A DNA stretch of 64,000 nt, taken from contig CAJNDS010002210.1 in NCBI GenBank assembly GCA_905221605.1, forward strand, positions 64,001 to 128,000, given 5' to 3'. A program made the position numbers and the translations under genes. Position 1 is the first letter of the stretch; every line of letters begins with the position of its first letter. Source of the stretch: Symbiodinium natans. Its lineage: Eukaryota; Sar; Dinophyceae; Suessiales; Symbiodiniaceae. The notes under the pieces were generated by a model. It worked only from the letters and a program-made list of their open reading frames with translations. It did not search any database and was not told where the DNA came from. Below, in pieces: positions 29,017-40,858 of the stretch.

Positions 29017-30890
29017 ATCTCCGGCCTCTGCCCTAAGCTCGCGATGCTCATCTTCGAGCTCCGCGGCTAGGCGCTGGAACTCCAGCTCCTCTTCAGGGCT
29101 ATGGCTCTGCACACCACTGGAAACTCAAAAACGAAGGATTAGGGTGCACGGATTTAGGGTTTAGGCTTTTTCGCTTCGGCTGAACAGAAGTCCACGTTGC
29201 AGGGCGAAGAAGGGTTTGGGGTCAAAAGGGGACTCGGCAAAGACCGCGGGTTCCAGACAGCGCTGAGAGGAAGTCTACTAAACTTAGCCGTTCCCCATTC
29301 CTCAAGCTCATCATCTCCGAGCGTAGCTTCTTCACCTGTCGGCTGACACGCGTAAATCATGGTAGGCACGATGGAACAAATGGATTTTCATGTGAGCTTG
29401 CCAGAGTCGCGTTTCGTCCACCTCCTCCACTGCCTTTCCCTTTGCCTTTTGTTGCTTTGCCTTTAGAACCTGAAGTGATCGATGGCACAGAACTCCCTCG
29501 GATGTTGGGATAGAGCTCCTCCCCGCAAGTAGCCTGAAGAACTCGATGGTTGAGGTGTCGACGCCTGGTGCCCACGTCTCGCCCCCAAACTAAACAGCCC
29601 AAAGAAGCTGCTTAGGGCGGGCATGGCATGCCTATGCGCTGCACCTCATCTGCCCTGCCTCACAAGCGTCAGAGACACCATCCTGCCGACACCGCCAGCG
29701 GTACTGAAAGTGCGTATTGCACCACCTGGCACAGGAGGCAGATAAAGCTGGGCGCTGGTGGAGACTTTTCTCTCTTTGTGACACAAGAATCTGACCAGAA
29801 CTCTGCATGGCTGGGCCGAGGGCACGCCATCGGTCGATGAAGCACTGGCAGAAATGCTGCCCCTGAGCAACCACGCGGACACGGCAGCACCACCAACGCG
29901 CACACAACAAGCGGACCCACCCAGCCACTGACCCTTGAACCCCTCTTCCTCAAAACCTCGGCAAGCGTCGGCTTTGGTGCCATCTGCGATGCGGCTGCGG
30001 CAGCTGCTGTTCTGGCGGCAGCCTGTGTGGCACAGCATGAAACGCTTGTCCGTTCTGCGGGTGCGCTTTGGTTGCTTGTCAACCGCTTGCTGACCTCGGC
30101 CACCTCGGCCACAGGATTGATCAGCGGTGGCTTGCTTGTTACCTCGCCTGCGAGAACACAAGCAGGTAAGCAAGCAGCTTTAGCGCAGCAGTTGCAAATA
30201 ATGGTGCTGCCTGTCTGCGGCGAATCTGCTGCATCTTTGGCAGCACTTTGAGGCATCAGTCCTCAAGACTTACTGTTGAACCAGACGTGTTGTCCGAACC
30301 GCCTTAAGCCAAGGGGCTGGGACCTTGTGAGCACCCAGCTTCCGACTTCTTTGAATCCTGCTCTGCAGAGACCACGATCAATCGGAGCCGAACGGCTGAC
30401 AGCTGCCCAAGTCAGGAGCACGAGACTCATGAAACTGCAAATACCGAGTCTACTGAGTGACTAATGCTGGATTTAGTTTGACGACTTGCGTAGTTGGCAC
30501 TGCTCCTCTTGATTCCTCTTTCGACTCAAATTACAGACACCACTCGCTATTCTGAGCATTCTGGAGCTGACCTCGAACTAAGATCACTGCTAATCTCATT
30601 GGGTAGCTGACACGCTTCACTCTGGTGATCGCAAGTTTTGCCATTGAGAAAGAAGCGTGCATAGCAACGCTTAGTAACTGGAACCATGTTGTACCACTTC
30701 AGCACCGCCGCAAAATGCAGACCCGGGGGCCGCGGCCAACAAGACAACCTCAAAGAGTACAGCGATTGTTATTTCTACGTGACGGCACGTCGCTTGCGTC
30801 GCCGCTCTCGCATGCTGCGCAACTTTTGACATCCGCACGGGCTTGTTCCACGTCCCCCTCCCCCTCTCCCCCTTCCATCTCCTCCTCCGC
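29017..30890 (-). CDS. XPG/ERCC5-like nuclease: acidic spacer exons
   Basis: Six phase-consistent exons are read in order: 30890-30779 (AEEEMEGGEGEGDVEQARAD…, donor C|GTAGAA), 30261-30211 (LMPQSAAKDAADSPQT, GC donor), 30147-29933 (EVTSKPPLINPVAEV…LAEVLRKRGSR, donor AGG|GTCAGT), 29533-29422 (ATCGEELYPNIRG…KGKATKGKGKGSGG), 29335-29289 (EEATLGDDELEEWGT, GC donor) and 29106-29017 (SHSPEEELEFQRLAAELEDE…, donor GAT|GCAAGT). Every junction keeps the frame. Acidic and basic low-complexity sequence ending in a Glu-rich helix right before the I-domain fits the long spacer of XPG (ERCC5/Rad2), the 3' endonuclease of nucleotide excision repair. The N-domain with its MGV-GLW start was not found, so a distant relative is possible. 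Confidence 0.65.
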
Positions 30891-31790
30891 CTTTTGGGAG
30901 AGTTGCGCAGGAAGCAAGCAGTACAATCCGCCAAGGTCCGGGCCATAGGTGTATGGGTAGCACAAAGCAGGCACCCGCCTCTAATCCCCTCTTTCCTCTT
31001 CATGCTTTGCTTGATTTCTTTTCGGTGTGGGTCCCTTGCAACTACTTCCTCATCGTGTTGGCGCTATTCCCAAACATCTGGGCCCCCTTCTCTGCTCGGA
31101 GTTGCCAATGGTTGTCTCTGCCGTTTTTGACGATTGTAGGAGATGGGCAAAAGTCCTGAAAGGCTGCCAGAACAGACAGCTAATTCAGTTGATTGTCGAG
31201 GCTTTGTGTTGTGAGGCTGGAAGCTTCACATGCCATCACTTCAACTTTGGCACGGAAGTCTGGTAACACATTGGCCTGTCCAGCATCACGGGCTCCCTTG
31301 TGAAAGGATGGCGAGGTGACGGCAACGAATATGATACAAGAGCCATGGTTTTCGCCACCTCCCCCATCTGCCGACTCAACTCGAAACAGAATGCCATAAT
31401 TCATGCGAGTCGTCTCGGCGATCCGAGCTGAAATTATCTAAATATTGCACCCGCTTTAGATCGCTACCTGCTTTTACGGGCGTTTGCGGAAAAATTATAT
31501 GGGAGACCCCTGCACCCCTATTGACAATGGTTACAAGCAATTATGCGAAGTTCGCGGCCCGGGGATGATTGGGGGGGGGGGGGGGGTGCAGGGAGCCAAA
31601 AACTCAAAATGAGTTTTGAATAGAAAGCCTTAACTTGAAAGCTTCGACCCTCAAGCTTCAAGGCTTCCCCTCCACCCTCGACCCCTACCCGCACTCCGAA
31701 TTGTTTGGCGGGGGGGGGGGAGGGGGGGGCCGAGATAACCAGGCTACCACACACACGCATGGTGGGAATCTGAGCGGCAAAATCAAGCAT
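30891..31790 (-). CDS. Candidate exon in interval between spacer exons
   Basis: At about 31175-31260 a minus frame reads NVLPDFRAKVEVMACEASSL, followed by TTQSLDNQLN. The composition is coding-like, but splice sites and phase are unclear. G runs (31569-31586, 31711-31730) occupy much of the rest. Plus-strand frames at 30953-31266 show no motif. Confidence 0.25.
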
Positions 31791-31960
31791 GTTACCTAGC
31801 CCTCGTGGGTATTCGCGCGTTCTCCTTCGCGAGCGTTATGTCGGGCGCCACCGGCTGAGAGTCGACCGGCATGCCAGAGTCGCGCCCTGGCCAGAAAAGC
31901 GACGTTGCAGAAGTAACGCAGCATCAGTGGCAACAACAGCGTACCTTCGTCGGCTTCTAC

Positions 31961-33719
31961 CTGAGGCACAGTGGGCCGTGCGACCTGAGAAGTGTCGTCC
32001 AGGACCTGCAGAGCTCTGGAAGCCTTGAAGCAACAGTGCAAAAATCAGCAACTACAGCCAGGATCCTTCGGCACCCTACTTGCAAGCGCCCCGTGCCTCT
32101 TTGACATTCGTTGGCCCTTCGCTTGGGCAGTCGCTTGCATCTCTCGGGCCCTGCCACATCCCGATAGTCCCGGTGCCCGGCATGGTACACATGGGTGACG
32201 CGCGTCCGGGGAACTGACTCAGGGAAAGCCCAGACCTAAACCGCCAAGGTGCGTGAGGCCCAGGCTTCAGGGAGGGATGATGAGGGAGCTGATGATCCCT
32301 GAGTGATAGCTCTAACTTGTGCTCCAGGCATCCAGGCCTCCATTGGCGAAGGTGGTCTTGTCAGAGATCCGCTGGTTTCGTAACCACGGCCAGTGAACAC
32401 AGGGGCATCAGAAGGTCGACAAGCAAGTCCGGTCTCGCAGCTCTGGCTCCCACTGCAGCCTTCAAGATCGACTGCTTCGTCCGGAGGTGGCCCTTTGCCT
32501 TCATCCACGTCCTGGCTCCGCAGCTTATGCGCTGGATCTTCCTCCAGCCCATCTTCTTCTTCTTCCTCCTGCTCCTCCTCCACCTCCACCTCCTCCACCG
32601 CCTCCTCCACCTCCACCTCGACCTGCATCTCGCTTGGCTCTGCACTTGCCTCTGCCACCGTGGACGCGGCGTTGGTGACTGCCTAAATGGCATCAGCATT
32701 GCTGTATACGCTTCTCTGATTTGGCAGTCCAAGGCGCTTCCTCCGCATGCGAGAACGGACCCAGACTCTGCCACGAAACGCGCGCAGACGAACCTTGACA
32801 GCAGACAGAGGCATGCTCACGGAAGACATTCTTGCCTTGATCACTGCATTGTGTACCAAGGGTGGGTGCACGATGGCTGCACGCCCCAAAAACACAACCA
32901 TTTGCTGGCTAGTGATGCGCCGCATTCACGTGGCACACAGATGCAGCCAGTTCACTTGTGGCATCGGAAGACGGTCGCGATGGGCTTTGACAACTCTCAA
33001 AGGCCAGTTCTGCCCCACCCTGGTGCCCACGCGAATGTAAATTGAATGAAGCAGAGGAGACTTTGGGAGATAGATCAGATACATAAGTACAGGGCACCCA
33101 AAACTACAGGATTCGAAAAGCATACCCATCTCCGGAGCCGAGAGCCTCCTCACGCAGCTGCAACTCGTGTCGCAACCGCTTGGCCGGGCGCACTTCGGGA
33201 TCTGGCTCCTGCCATCTTTTTTGGTTCTGGATTCTTTTGGTCTGTCAAGAACTCTGGCGGTCTGCACCTGCCTAGCTGACTCATGGGTAGTATTGCAGTA
33301 AGACATCAAGGTGTAGTGGGCATGAAAAGCCTGGTCAATTCATTTGAACCAACAAAGACTTGTGCCAAAATGGCTGGCAAGGTTAAGGGCTTCGCAATTT
33401 TGACAGTGCCGGGAGAAGCATGCGCGATGGAGCGTGGGTGACTGCACGGCACTTTGCCTCATCAAAGTAGGATGCCCCGAAGAGATCTTCCGCATTGTCC
33501 ACATCTTCCTCCAAGGAATTCTGAGCGACCTTCTCAGGGGAGAGATGTCGATCTTTTGCGCAGGGTCTAAGGAGTTGAGGGATACCAGGAAACAGTGTAA
33601 AACTTACCAGACTGAAGACGACATGCGACTTCCTTTGGGCAATCCCAGGCCTTCGTGAAGTCTTCCGATTCTGCTTCATCAGCCGAGGGAGCCTGCCGCA
33701 GCAGTGGTCGAATTACAGA
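31961..33719 (-). CDS. Acidic exons, probably N-terminal spacer of the XPG-like gene
   Basis: Four exons keep phase with one another. 33719-33608 reads SVIRPLLRQAPSADEAESED and ends at a consensus donor (G|GTAAGTTT). 33552-33458 reads RHLSPEKVAQNSLEEDVDNA…GASYFDE with a GC donor. 32682-32317 reads AVTNAASTVAEASAEPSEMQ, then a stretch of about 30 residues almost only E and V, then AHKLRSQDVDEGKG. 32023-31961 reads ASRALQVLDDTSQVARPTVPQ with donor GTAGAA. The strand, acidity and GTAGAA donor match the exons at 30.8-29.0 kb. For 33552 an alternative acceptor at CTCCTTAG would give a basic frame instead. Assignment to the XPG-like gene rather than a separate acidic protein is inference. Confidence 0.5.
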
Positions 33720-35050
33720 CTTCAGGGGCCAAAGGTGCAGGCCCAGTCCGCGATCACGGAGTCAACCCTATACCGCCTCCAGCCAGGACATCGCTTCCTC
33801 TGTCTCACCGCCGCCTTGCCACGGGATTTTGGGTCCGGGCAGTGTGGCGAACCGAATTGTCAGCGCTCTGCAGGCGGGCTGGCCCAACGCGGGATGTCGC
33901 ATGCGCATCGCACGCGAAAGAAAGCCGTCTGTATCAATATGTCATGAGTTCGAAGGGGGCCCAAATCGATGCCGCGGAGTTCTCGGCTGTCGGCCCACGC
34001 CTAAACAACCCACCCACCTGAAATTCTTGCAAGCCATCCTGCCTCCCGAACTCATGACTTGCGTGGTGCTGCACCGAGTGATACAAGACTTGGCTTTCTT
34101 TCCTTGGCGATGCGCATGCTACACCTTGCTTTGCGCCAACCGGCTGCTGAGGCGGCGCGGCGCGTGCAGGCGCGTGCAGACGTTTACAAGTAGTCACCCC
34201 AACGGTGAGGTGCACAAACGTCCCTTTTTCAGATGTGCATCGCCAGATGCATGCTTCAGGCATGCTCACGCACGCAACATCGTGCCCGGCAATACTTCAG
34301 CCTCTGAGCCAACTGCCAGCAAGTGAGACACAGCAACTGCCACAAGAGTGACAACGCCGCAATCGCTTGATGCACACTGCGTTTTCACAAGGCCATGCCC
34401 ACTGCAGGCTTCTGCGCTCTCGCATCTAATTAAACAGTTTTTTGAACTTGCCACGCAAACTTCCTGTTGCAAGGCGGCAAGATAATACTATATAGGACGT
34501 AGAACCTATACCTTGGGGCGGGGGAGTACAGAAATCCAATATGCTATAATACGCTGTTCAAGTTCGGCTAGCTTCGCCCAACCCCGAACCCTCCTAACGG
34601 GGTTCGCAAGAGGAGAGGATGAGTCGGATGAAGCCTACAAAGCTATAGAAGGATGGTGTGCCGCGTGCGCCACACCAGTTACTGCAGCGTGGCTTCCCAC
34701 CAGCGGGATTGGAAGCTTCATCTCCTCTCCAGGAGTCATGGCTGCACGAAGTGCTATGCTCACAAGACTTGGTGGTGAAAATCCGGCATGACAACGTGGT
34801 CAATCACGGAGCTCTTCGACAGCTATGCCCAGGTAGTGTCGATACCACTGCTTCTGCTGAGCATTCCCTAGCAAAGCCGCTGACGCTTCCTTGGCCAAAA
34901 TTCGCACTCTACTACAAGATACACCTGGTGCAAATCCAGTGCCGTGCTTACTTACTCCCAATGCTGGCTCTGCGGCATTGATGCTGTCGAGGCATCCTCC
35001 TGCAGTGGCCCAGCGAAGTGCCGGGGGAGCTTCGAGAACCTGCAAAGCTC
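33720..35050. other. Interval without a confident gene
   Basis: A long plus frame (33655-34326) overlaps the opposite strand of real exons and is probably a shadow. A minus frame at about 33990-34060 (EFGRQDGLQEFQ, donor CAG|GTGGGT) might be an exon. If the XPG-like gene has its N-domain in this window it should lie here, but I could not find it. Confidence 0.35.
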
Positions 35051-35059
35051 AACCTCTCA

Positions 35060-37338
35060 AAGCCCCAACAGAGAGAAAACAAGGGGGAGACCTCGCGCAG
35101 AGTCGACCCATATGCCTCTTCCACTGCACCTCAGCATCGATGAATTGCCAAACGAGTGGCCATGGGGTCTGCTGAAGAAAGATCTTCGGAACGACACTCT
35201 ACCAGCACCCCACACTAAACGAATCCAAGCTCGGCACCCAAATCCAGGAGCTCCTGTAAGATGCCGGGGGCAAAGGTCAACTGGCCTGGCCAAGTAGTCC
35301 CAAAGTGCACTGTTTATAGCGATCAACAGGCGGCCAAAACAAGTCCATGTGGCCCCAGATGTAGCCACCAGGTACTTGAAGAACTTCATGCGTCTTTCTG
35401 GGCTGCGCCCACCTCAGAACGAAACATGGCTTCGAACGGCGTTCATACACGACCTTTGATTGCCAGTGCCGCAAGGGCGCCCTCCGAAGAAAACGTCCCC
35501 TTTGCCCTTTGGTAGCTCTCCAATCTTCGGCCCCGTGAGAAGCACCAGTACCTTATCAGCGCCAGAGCACGGCAGACTTTAGAGCAACCTCCTCGCGAAG
35601 CGAATCTAGAGTCTGATTCTACCGCCATCTCTCTATCAGAGCCGCAGAGGGTTGATCCGGCGTGATGTCGGTCAGAACCAGGAGCACGCTCTTGTGCAGG
35701 TACTGTGCTGGTGGCTGGCTACTGCTGGTGCCGGACTTTGAAGGTCTCAGCTCAGTTGGACCCCCAAGAATCCAATGCGAAGCTGAACCGCGGAGGAGAC
35801 TTCCCGCCATGATCGCCGGGAGACGGCGCTCAGAGCACGCCCTGAGTGAAGGGTTTGATGGGTTTAGGTGCCTCGGTGCGAGGTCTGCCATCCATCGCTT
35901 GAGCGCCGCCTCGGAGGTCGTGTCATCGTGGCTCTCGATGGAGGCAAAGTCAAGGAACTTCTCGTGCAACTTCTTCCACCGGCTGAGGCCCAGGTTTCGG
36001 TTGGCGCTGAGCAATCCCTTTCGGCCAAAAAGAGCTTGGTGATCCGCTGCAGCGAGCAACCAGCTGCTGCCAGCGTCCAGCTCCTCTTGCAACTGACCAC
36101 GGTGCCAGCCGCAGTAGCCCGAGAGGACTAGGAAGTCCTCCTGCCTGGCGCCTGCTGCCACCATCTCCCTTGCGCGGCTGAAGGGCAGCCAACGGAGGCC
36201 AGGGATGATCTCCTCAAGGGGAGTTCGCTTTGCTGTGCTTGAAGCCTATTTTTTTACAGAGGTTTGAGAGGGGCGGAGGCAAATATGCCCCCTTACTTCG
36301 CCTTAGCCTTACTTATATCTCTGCTTTCTACCCCTTTAAGGGATTGTGGGCGACATAGACTTCCTCTCCCTGGTCGCTGTCACCGTCACAACGGTACAGA
36401 CACAGCAGTGTCGGCTGCCCACGCTCTGCATCCCGTGCGGAATGCAGGGGCCCACCGTAGGAGACTTTCCATGGCTGCTCCTCGACACGTGGCCCACCCA
36501 AGTTAGCAAGGCTCGCCAGAAGTTTCCTCAGCTGTAGCTCCGCTTCCTTCAGGGCATTGGGTCGTTGCACACCCAGGTCTTCCACGCTCCATTCCGATGG
36601 GCGGTTCAAGATCACACCGACATCCCCACCTTGATCCCTCTTCAAGATGAGGATGATTGAGTGCAGAAAGTATTGCTGATCCAAGGTGAACTGGTCCCCG
36701 CTACGTGATATCAGCACGGAACCCTTCTCGATGAGCGTTGTGGAATGCAGCCAACCAGCATCCTCACTCTGCAGCATGTCCTTGCCGCTCTCCGCCTGCT
36801 CCTTCTGCACCAGTCGCGCACGGAACTCCCGCCAACTTGAGTCCTGGCTCTCTGAAGGATGCCTCACCTTTGACTCGGACACTGCCGCGCATGCAATGCC
36901 TGCGAGCACGGACGCGGCTACCTGCCCCCACGAGAGGTCATCGTAGGAAGCCCTCTGAGTTGGAGCGAAGTGCCTTGAGGGCCTCCTTCCTGAAAGTGGC
37001 ATCCATCCACGTGCCATCGGCATCGGAATCGCACTTCGGGCATCCGCCAGTCGAACGGGGGCATGCGGACCGCGCCAGGGAAAGACATCTCTAGCAAATG
37101 CCATGGCTGCAGTGGGAACAGTTTCTTCAAGCGGGCTGAAGATGAGAACTTGCTTCCTTCGTGATCTTGGACTAAAATCTACTCCACTGTGATGTGCTCC
37201 GCGATCTGCATAAAGCATCGCCTGAACCTGGTACTCGCGTTGGCTGAGGAAGGCCCAAAACCCAAAACAGAAAAGCGGAAGATATGCTTTGAGCCTGCGT
37301 GGTGCAGAGAAGTTCTGACACTGCCAGATCCTATCCAA
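35060..37338 (-). CDS. AlgH/UPF0301 (DUF179) protein, apparently two domains
   Basis: The first exon (open from 37338, ending 36332 at GG|GTAGAA) carries a basic, Ala-rich leader with a hydrophobic stretch (WGQVAASVLAGIACAAV), then GSVLISRSGDQF, HSIILILKRD…VGVILNRPSE and VSYGGPLHSA. The next exon (36237-35646) carries FLVLSGYCGWHRGQLQEELD, the closing motif of the family (GYxGWxxGQLxxE). The phase joins at GG|C. It runs on into AGSLLRG…KSVLLVLTD, the opening of a second domain. A third exon (from 35551) gives VLVLLTGPKIGELPKGKGDV and FFGGR. Later pieces (EVLQVPGGYIWG, about 35340-35400; VWQFIDAEVQ, about 35130) look like its remainder in shifting frames. The biochemical role of AlgH/UPF0301 is not established; plant homologues are plastidic. 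The leader suggests organelle targeting. The true start is unclear. Confidence 0.75.
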
Positions 37339-37394
37339 GCCCCAAGCCAGGAGACCTTCGTTTCGGGATGGTTATTTCTGCACCTGCTGTCCTA

Positions 37395-37735
37395 ACTTAC
37401 CTAACCACAGCTTCTGAAAATGCATCACACAGTACTCGCATGGCCTCGCAATGGCTCGAATCGCTTCGGATCGGCCCCATCGAGCCTCCGAGCGCAACAC
37501 CAGCGGCGCAATGGAGCGCAGTGTGCCAAACCCTCGCCGAGGCACTGCCGCTGCTTCCTTCCTCTGCCTCTGCCTCTGCCCTTGCCGCCTTTGCCACTGC
37601 CTTTGCCCTTGCTCTCAGAGTCCTCAGATGGCCATCACGTGCCCATGCGCCCAATGTCAAAATCTCCGGCCTCTTCAGGTGCCGGTGCAACCTCTGCCTG
37701 CCAGACATTGCTCAGGTACGGAAGCAGACTTGCTG
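37395..37735 (-). CDS. KGKG/RGRG-rich exon pair
   Basis: One frame gives QAEVAPAPEE before a GC donor at 37663, and after a 48-base intron (acceptor CATCTGAG) continues in phase as DSESKGKGSGKGGKGRGRGR and KQRQCLGEGLAHC. Read through without splicing the frame contains a TGA. Repeated K-G and R-G pairs suggest an RNA- or nucleic-acid-binding tail. It lies just 5' of the AlgH gene on the same strand and might belong to a separate gene. The opposite-strand 191-codon frame (SASASALAAFATAFALALRV) is a shadow. Confidence 0.45.
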
Positions 37736-37759
37736 CTGGGCAACTGGTAACTGGCTACC

Positions 37760-38400
37760 TACAGCGACCTACAGCGACCTACAGCGACCCCCCCAAAAAG
37801 AAGAGTGTCTCTCTTACTTACTACAGCTACCTTCCAGCATGGCCTGTGCTCGCAAGAAGCTCGGTGGGCGGTAGACTTCGCCTTCGGCCATGTCACCACC
37901 TGCCACACAAGCAGCAGCCCGCAAGACATGCCTTCCTTCTCTTCGTGACTTCGGACACCTACAGAACCAGGTAAATGCAACACAGCATAACAAGCAAAAG
38001 CTCATGCAGGTTGTGATTTGGCCTTTCCCCGAGCCTTTCCCTTATAAACTCAATAGTTTATGGCACCAAAAAGTGGCCCAAGTTTGAACAACTCTCTCGT
38101 GCATCTCACCACGATGCCGTGCAAGGCGCCTGCGGGGTGGGCGGCTTGCTCAGCCATACTTCTCCTCAGCCACACCACACTTTCTGCGAGAGTTGAACAC
38201 ACTGCCTTTTCCGGATGCATTGTGGTAAGGATAGGATCTGTTTGAGCTGGAGCTCTTCACCTTCTCCAGCTCTTTGTTGGTGCGAATGTGCCGCCTCAGA
38301 CAGCAACGCTCAACCTGAATTGCCGGTTCGCTTCTAGCCTCTACAGGAACCAAGAGTCTTGCAAGTGCTAGACTGCGCCATTTTGAGCACTTTGCGGTAT
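37760..38400. other. Spacer with short tandem repeats
   Basis: GCGACCTACA is repeated about three times at 37762-37790. No recognisable coding frame was found in the remainder. Confidence 0.4.
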
Positions 38401-38404
38401 GACC

Positions 38405-39207
38405 TAGCTGCTTACCGAACAAGGTGCAGAAACATCTCGAGCTGAACCTTGGCTGCTTGCCCCGGTTGATGCACAGGCCATCAGGGCGTAAAAGCGGTTA
38501 CAGCGAATTCTGCTGACAATGATCTGCGTGCACTGCCATGTGTTGTGAATGCTCTGGCATGACTGAACCCAACCATGACAACATGGACAGTGAGGGTGCT
38601 CCGAGGTAGCCCAAGAAGTTTGAACACGCTCGGAAACCGGAGGCAAACAAGAAGCATTCACGAAGGCACCCATATCGTCCTTGGCCTCCACCGACTTGAC
38701 GCGAGATTCACCAAACCAGGCCTGTCCAGCCCAAAACCCAAAACGCAACAACACCCATGCCCCAAGTTGGATACATACAACGGGGTCCGGTGTTTAGGAT
38801 GAAGACCACCGCTCATGAGTTCGGCGAAGGGAGGGGGGTGGGGGGAGGGGGGGGGGCTCTTGGTAACAAGCCCAACGGCGAATCCGAGCCCGTTCCCAGG
38901 AATCCTCTTGCGCACGCTGCAGCAACATGTATCTGGTTTTCGGGTCCAAGAGCTCGAACTCCTGCAAATGCAGCGTTTTCACACCTAAGCGCTTCAGCTA
39001 CAGCTGATAAGCCCATTCTTCGTCACCACTGCTATGTCTGCGGAGTCTGCCAAGCTCCTCCAATGCGACAGGGCCATCTAAAGGCACTGTGACCATTCCC
39101 CCGCCAGGCAGCGCGTAGCCCTGGGATCCACAAGGCATGGATTTCAGTGGCTTTCCGTTTAACAAGGGACGGAGGATCTTGAGGGGTACATGAAGGCACA
39201 TGCCCAT
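38405..39207 (-). CDS. Unassigned minus-strand gene, several exons
   Basis: An ATG at 39207 opens MGMCLHVPLKILRPLLNGKP, running to GGGMVTVPLDGPVALEELGR and HSSGDEEW. After a TTTGCAG acceptor an exon from 38961 reads EFELLDPKTRYMLLQRAQED and SWERARIRRWACYQ. Further on, about 38710-38640 reads SVEAKDDMGAFVNASC, and a short exon at about 38450-38417 reads KVQLEMFLHLV before G|GTAAGC. Good splice sites and composition support a real gene, with a probable intron carrying a G-rich run (38830-38855). I do not recognise the family. Confidence 0.5.
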
Positions 39208-39254
39208 GTCAGGCTTTCATGATCTCGGGTACTGACAAGTACCAGAGGGTGACC

Positions 39255-39302
39255 TGCTCAGGGTTTAGGTTTAGGGTTTAGGGTTTAAGGCTAAAGGTTT
39301 AT
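39255..39302. repeat. Interstitial TTTAGGG array
   Basis: GGGTTTAGGTTTAGGGTTTAGGGTTTAAGG, just upstream of the start of the gene at 39207. Confidence 0.85.
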
Positions 39303-39309
39303 GATCATC

Positions 39310-40500
39310 TGCATGCGTTCGTTTCAGTGCCTTCCACTCGTCTGGCTGGCGCATTCGACCTCTGGCATTTCGACGATCAGGCACTTGCCTGGCCAAGCAA
39401 GATCACTCCTGGGTACGATAGGGCCCCCTTAAAGGCACCTTCCAGAAGCGGATGAGTTCCGATGCAGAGGGTCCCTAGCCCCAATATCGAGCAATCTCCA
39501 CCCTACTCGACACAAAGCCCATCTGCCACGAAGGAACAGGATGTCGCGGAGTGGCTCATCTGGAAGCTCAGGCACAACAACCTGTGGGCACACTACAAGC
39601 AGTGGCGCTGCCTGCCCCCTTCAGTAGGTGATGTTGACTCTCAAGTTCAGATAACTTGGACAAGGGCAGCCGGGTAAGATACGGAACACGTCATGATTGA
39701 AATCGAGTGAGCTCCTTGAAGGCTAGACAGTTCGTGCCGAAATCATGTTACATTATGGCCCGGCATTGGTTGCATGTAGCAACTTGCCTTCTAGAGCGCT
39801 GAGGCCCACGCTTGTTCTGTGTTTTGTTACTGTCTTATCAAGGCACAGTCAGGCTCTCATGGCCTTCTCTGTCGCAATGACCCGCAAAACCTTCATAACA
39901 CAGGGCCCAACTCGAAGTCTAAGAAAACCACATACTGTCCTTTGCACTAGTTTTGGAAGCTAGCTCGGGCATAGGTTAAGGTTCTTAATCGGTTCGTGTC
40001 GGCTTCGCGGAAGTAACGATGCTTACAGGAATTAACTCCCACAGCAGCCAAAGGGTGCGCGTGGCCACTGCCTTGTGCTTCAAATCTTACGGCTCATTGG
40101 GCAGCCTTCAGTTGCCAAAGTTCAAGGCCAACCTTGACCGGGAGGGAATGCAATCTATGGAAATCTCCTCATTTGGCTCTTGTCCCACTGTGGCCCTGGC
40201 CTCTAGCAAGTCTCCAGCCTTTGCATGACCCCTTTGAAGAAACGACTGGCTTTCTTGTCCCTTGGCTGTCCCGGTCTCCGGCAGCAGCCGAGCAGTCTCC
40301 ACATGGCCGCATGCTGATGCATGTCAGGGTCCCCCAAATGGACACTTTTTGGGGGTCCCTTGGTTCTATTTGGGGTATAAACGGGGTACCCCGGTACCTG
40401 TTTTGGGAAATGCCCAAATGGCAAGCCGCACCTCGGAAACGCCGCGGCGCTTGGCCATGAATCCGCGAAAGGGCAGTGGCACGGCACCGTTGCGCGTACC
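39310..40500. other. Spacer with hairpin-forming motifs
   Basis: 40328-40410 contains GGGTCCCCCAAATGGACACTTTTTGGGGGTCCC and GGGGTACCCCGGTACC, both self-complementary, reminiscent of the hairpin elements elsewhere in the window. Frames on both strands (39462-39677, 40134-40460) have no motif I can name. Confidence 0.45.
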
Positions 40501-40719
40501 TGAGTACCCATGGCTAAGATTGACCTGAAATGCAGAGCCTCCTAAGCCCCTACATGGACATGTCGGGTTGTGAGCTGATGAAAGCGTCACCGTGCAGGTG
40601 CGAAAGTGTGCTAACATCCCCCGGCACCATTTCGTGTCGCGCTGCAACAAGGTCATGCTCAGAGGTCAGGGCGGGTTGCTCTGTATACCAACGCATGACC
40701 AATTCGGGTAAGGAAGTTT

Positions 40720-40858
40720 TTTTTTTTAGTCTCTTTGAGCTCAACTTTGTCCGCCCCTTTAAGGCCGGTGACGACGCCGTTCCCAACGGCGGCTGCCTGC
40801 TGCTGGCATCTCTGGCGCTGGATGCGCAGAAACCACCGAGGCCTGGCCAGGTCATCTA
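40720..40858 (+). CDS. Candidate plus-strand exon
   Basis: A pyrimidine tract ending in TTTTTTTTTTAG (40719-40730) precedes a frame reading SLFELNFVRPFKAGDDAVPN, then GGCLLLASLALDAQKPPRPG, ending at CCAG|GTCATC. Acceptor and donor are good. The minus frame over the same bases (LLKWLQADLDDLARPRW) is also open and coding-like, so the strand is undecided. Confidence 0.3.

Noticed and set aside
33655-34326. 223-codon plus-strand ORF
   Set aside because: Its first part overlaps a minus-strand exon with a consensus donor, and the remainder is Arg/Cys-rich with no motif.
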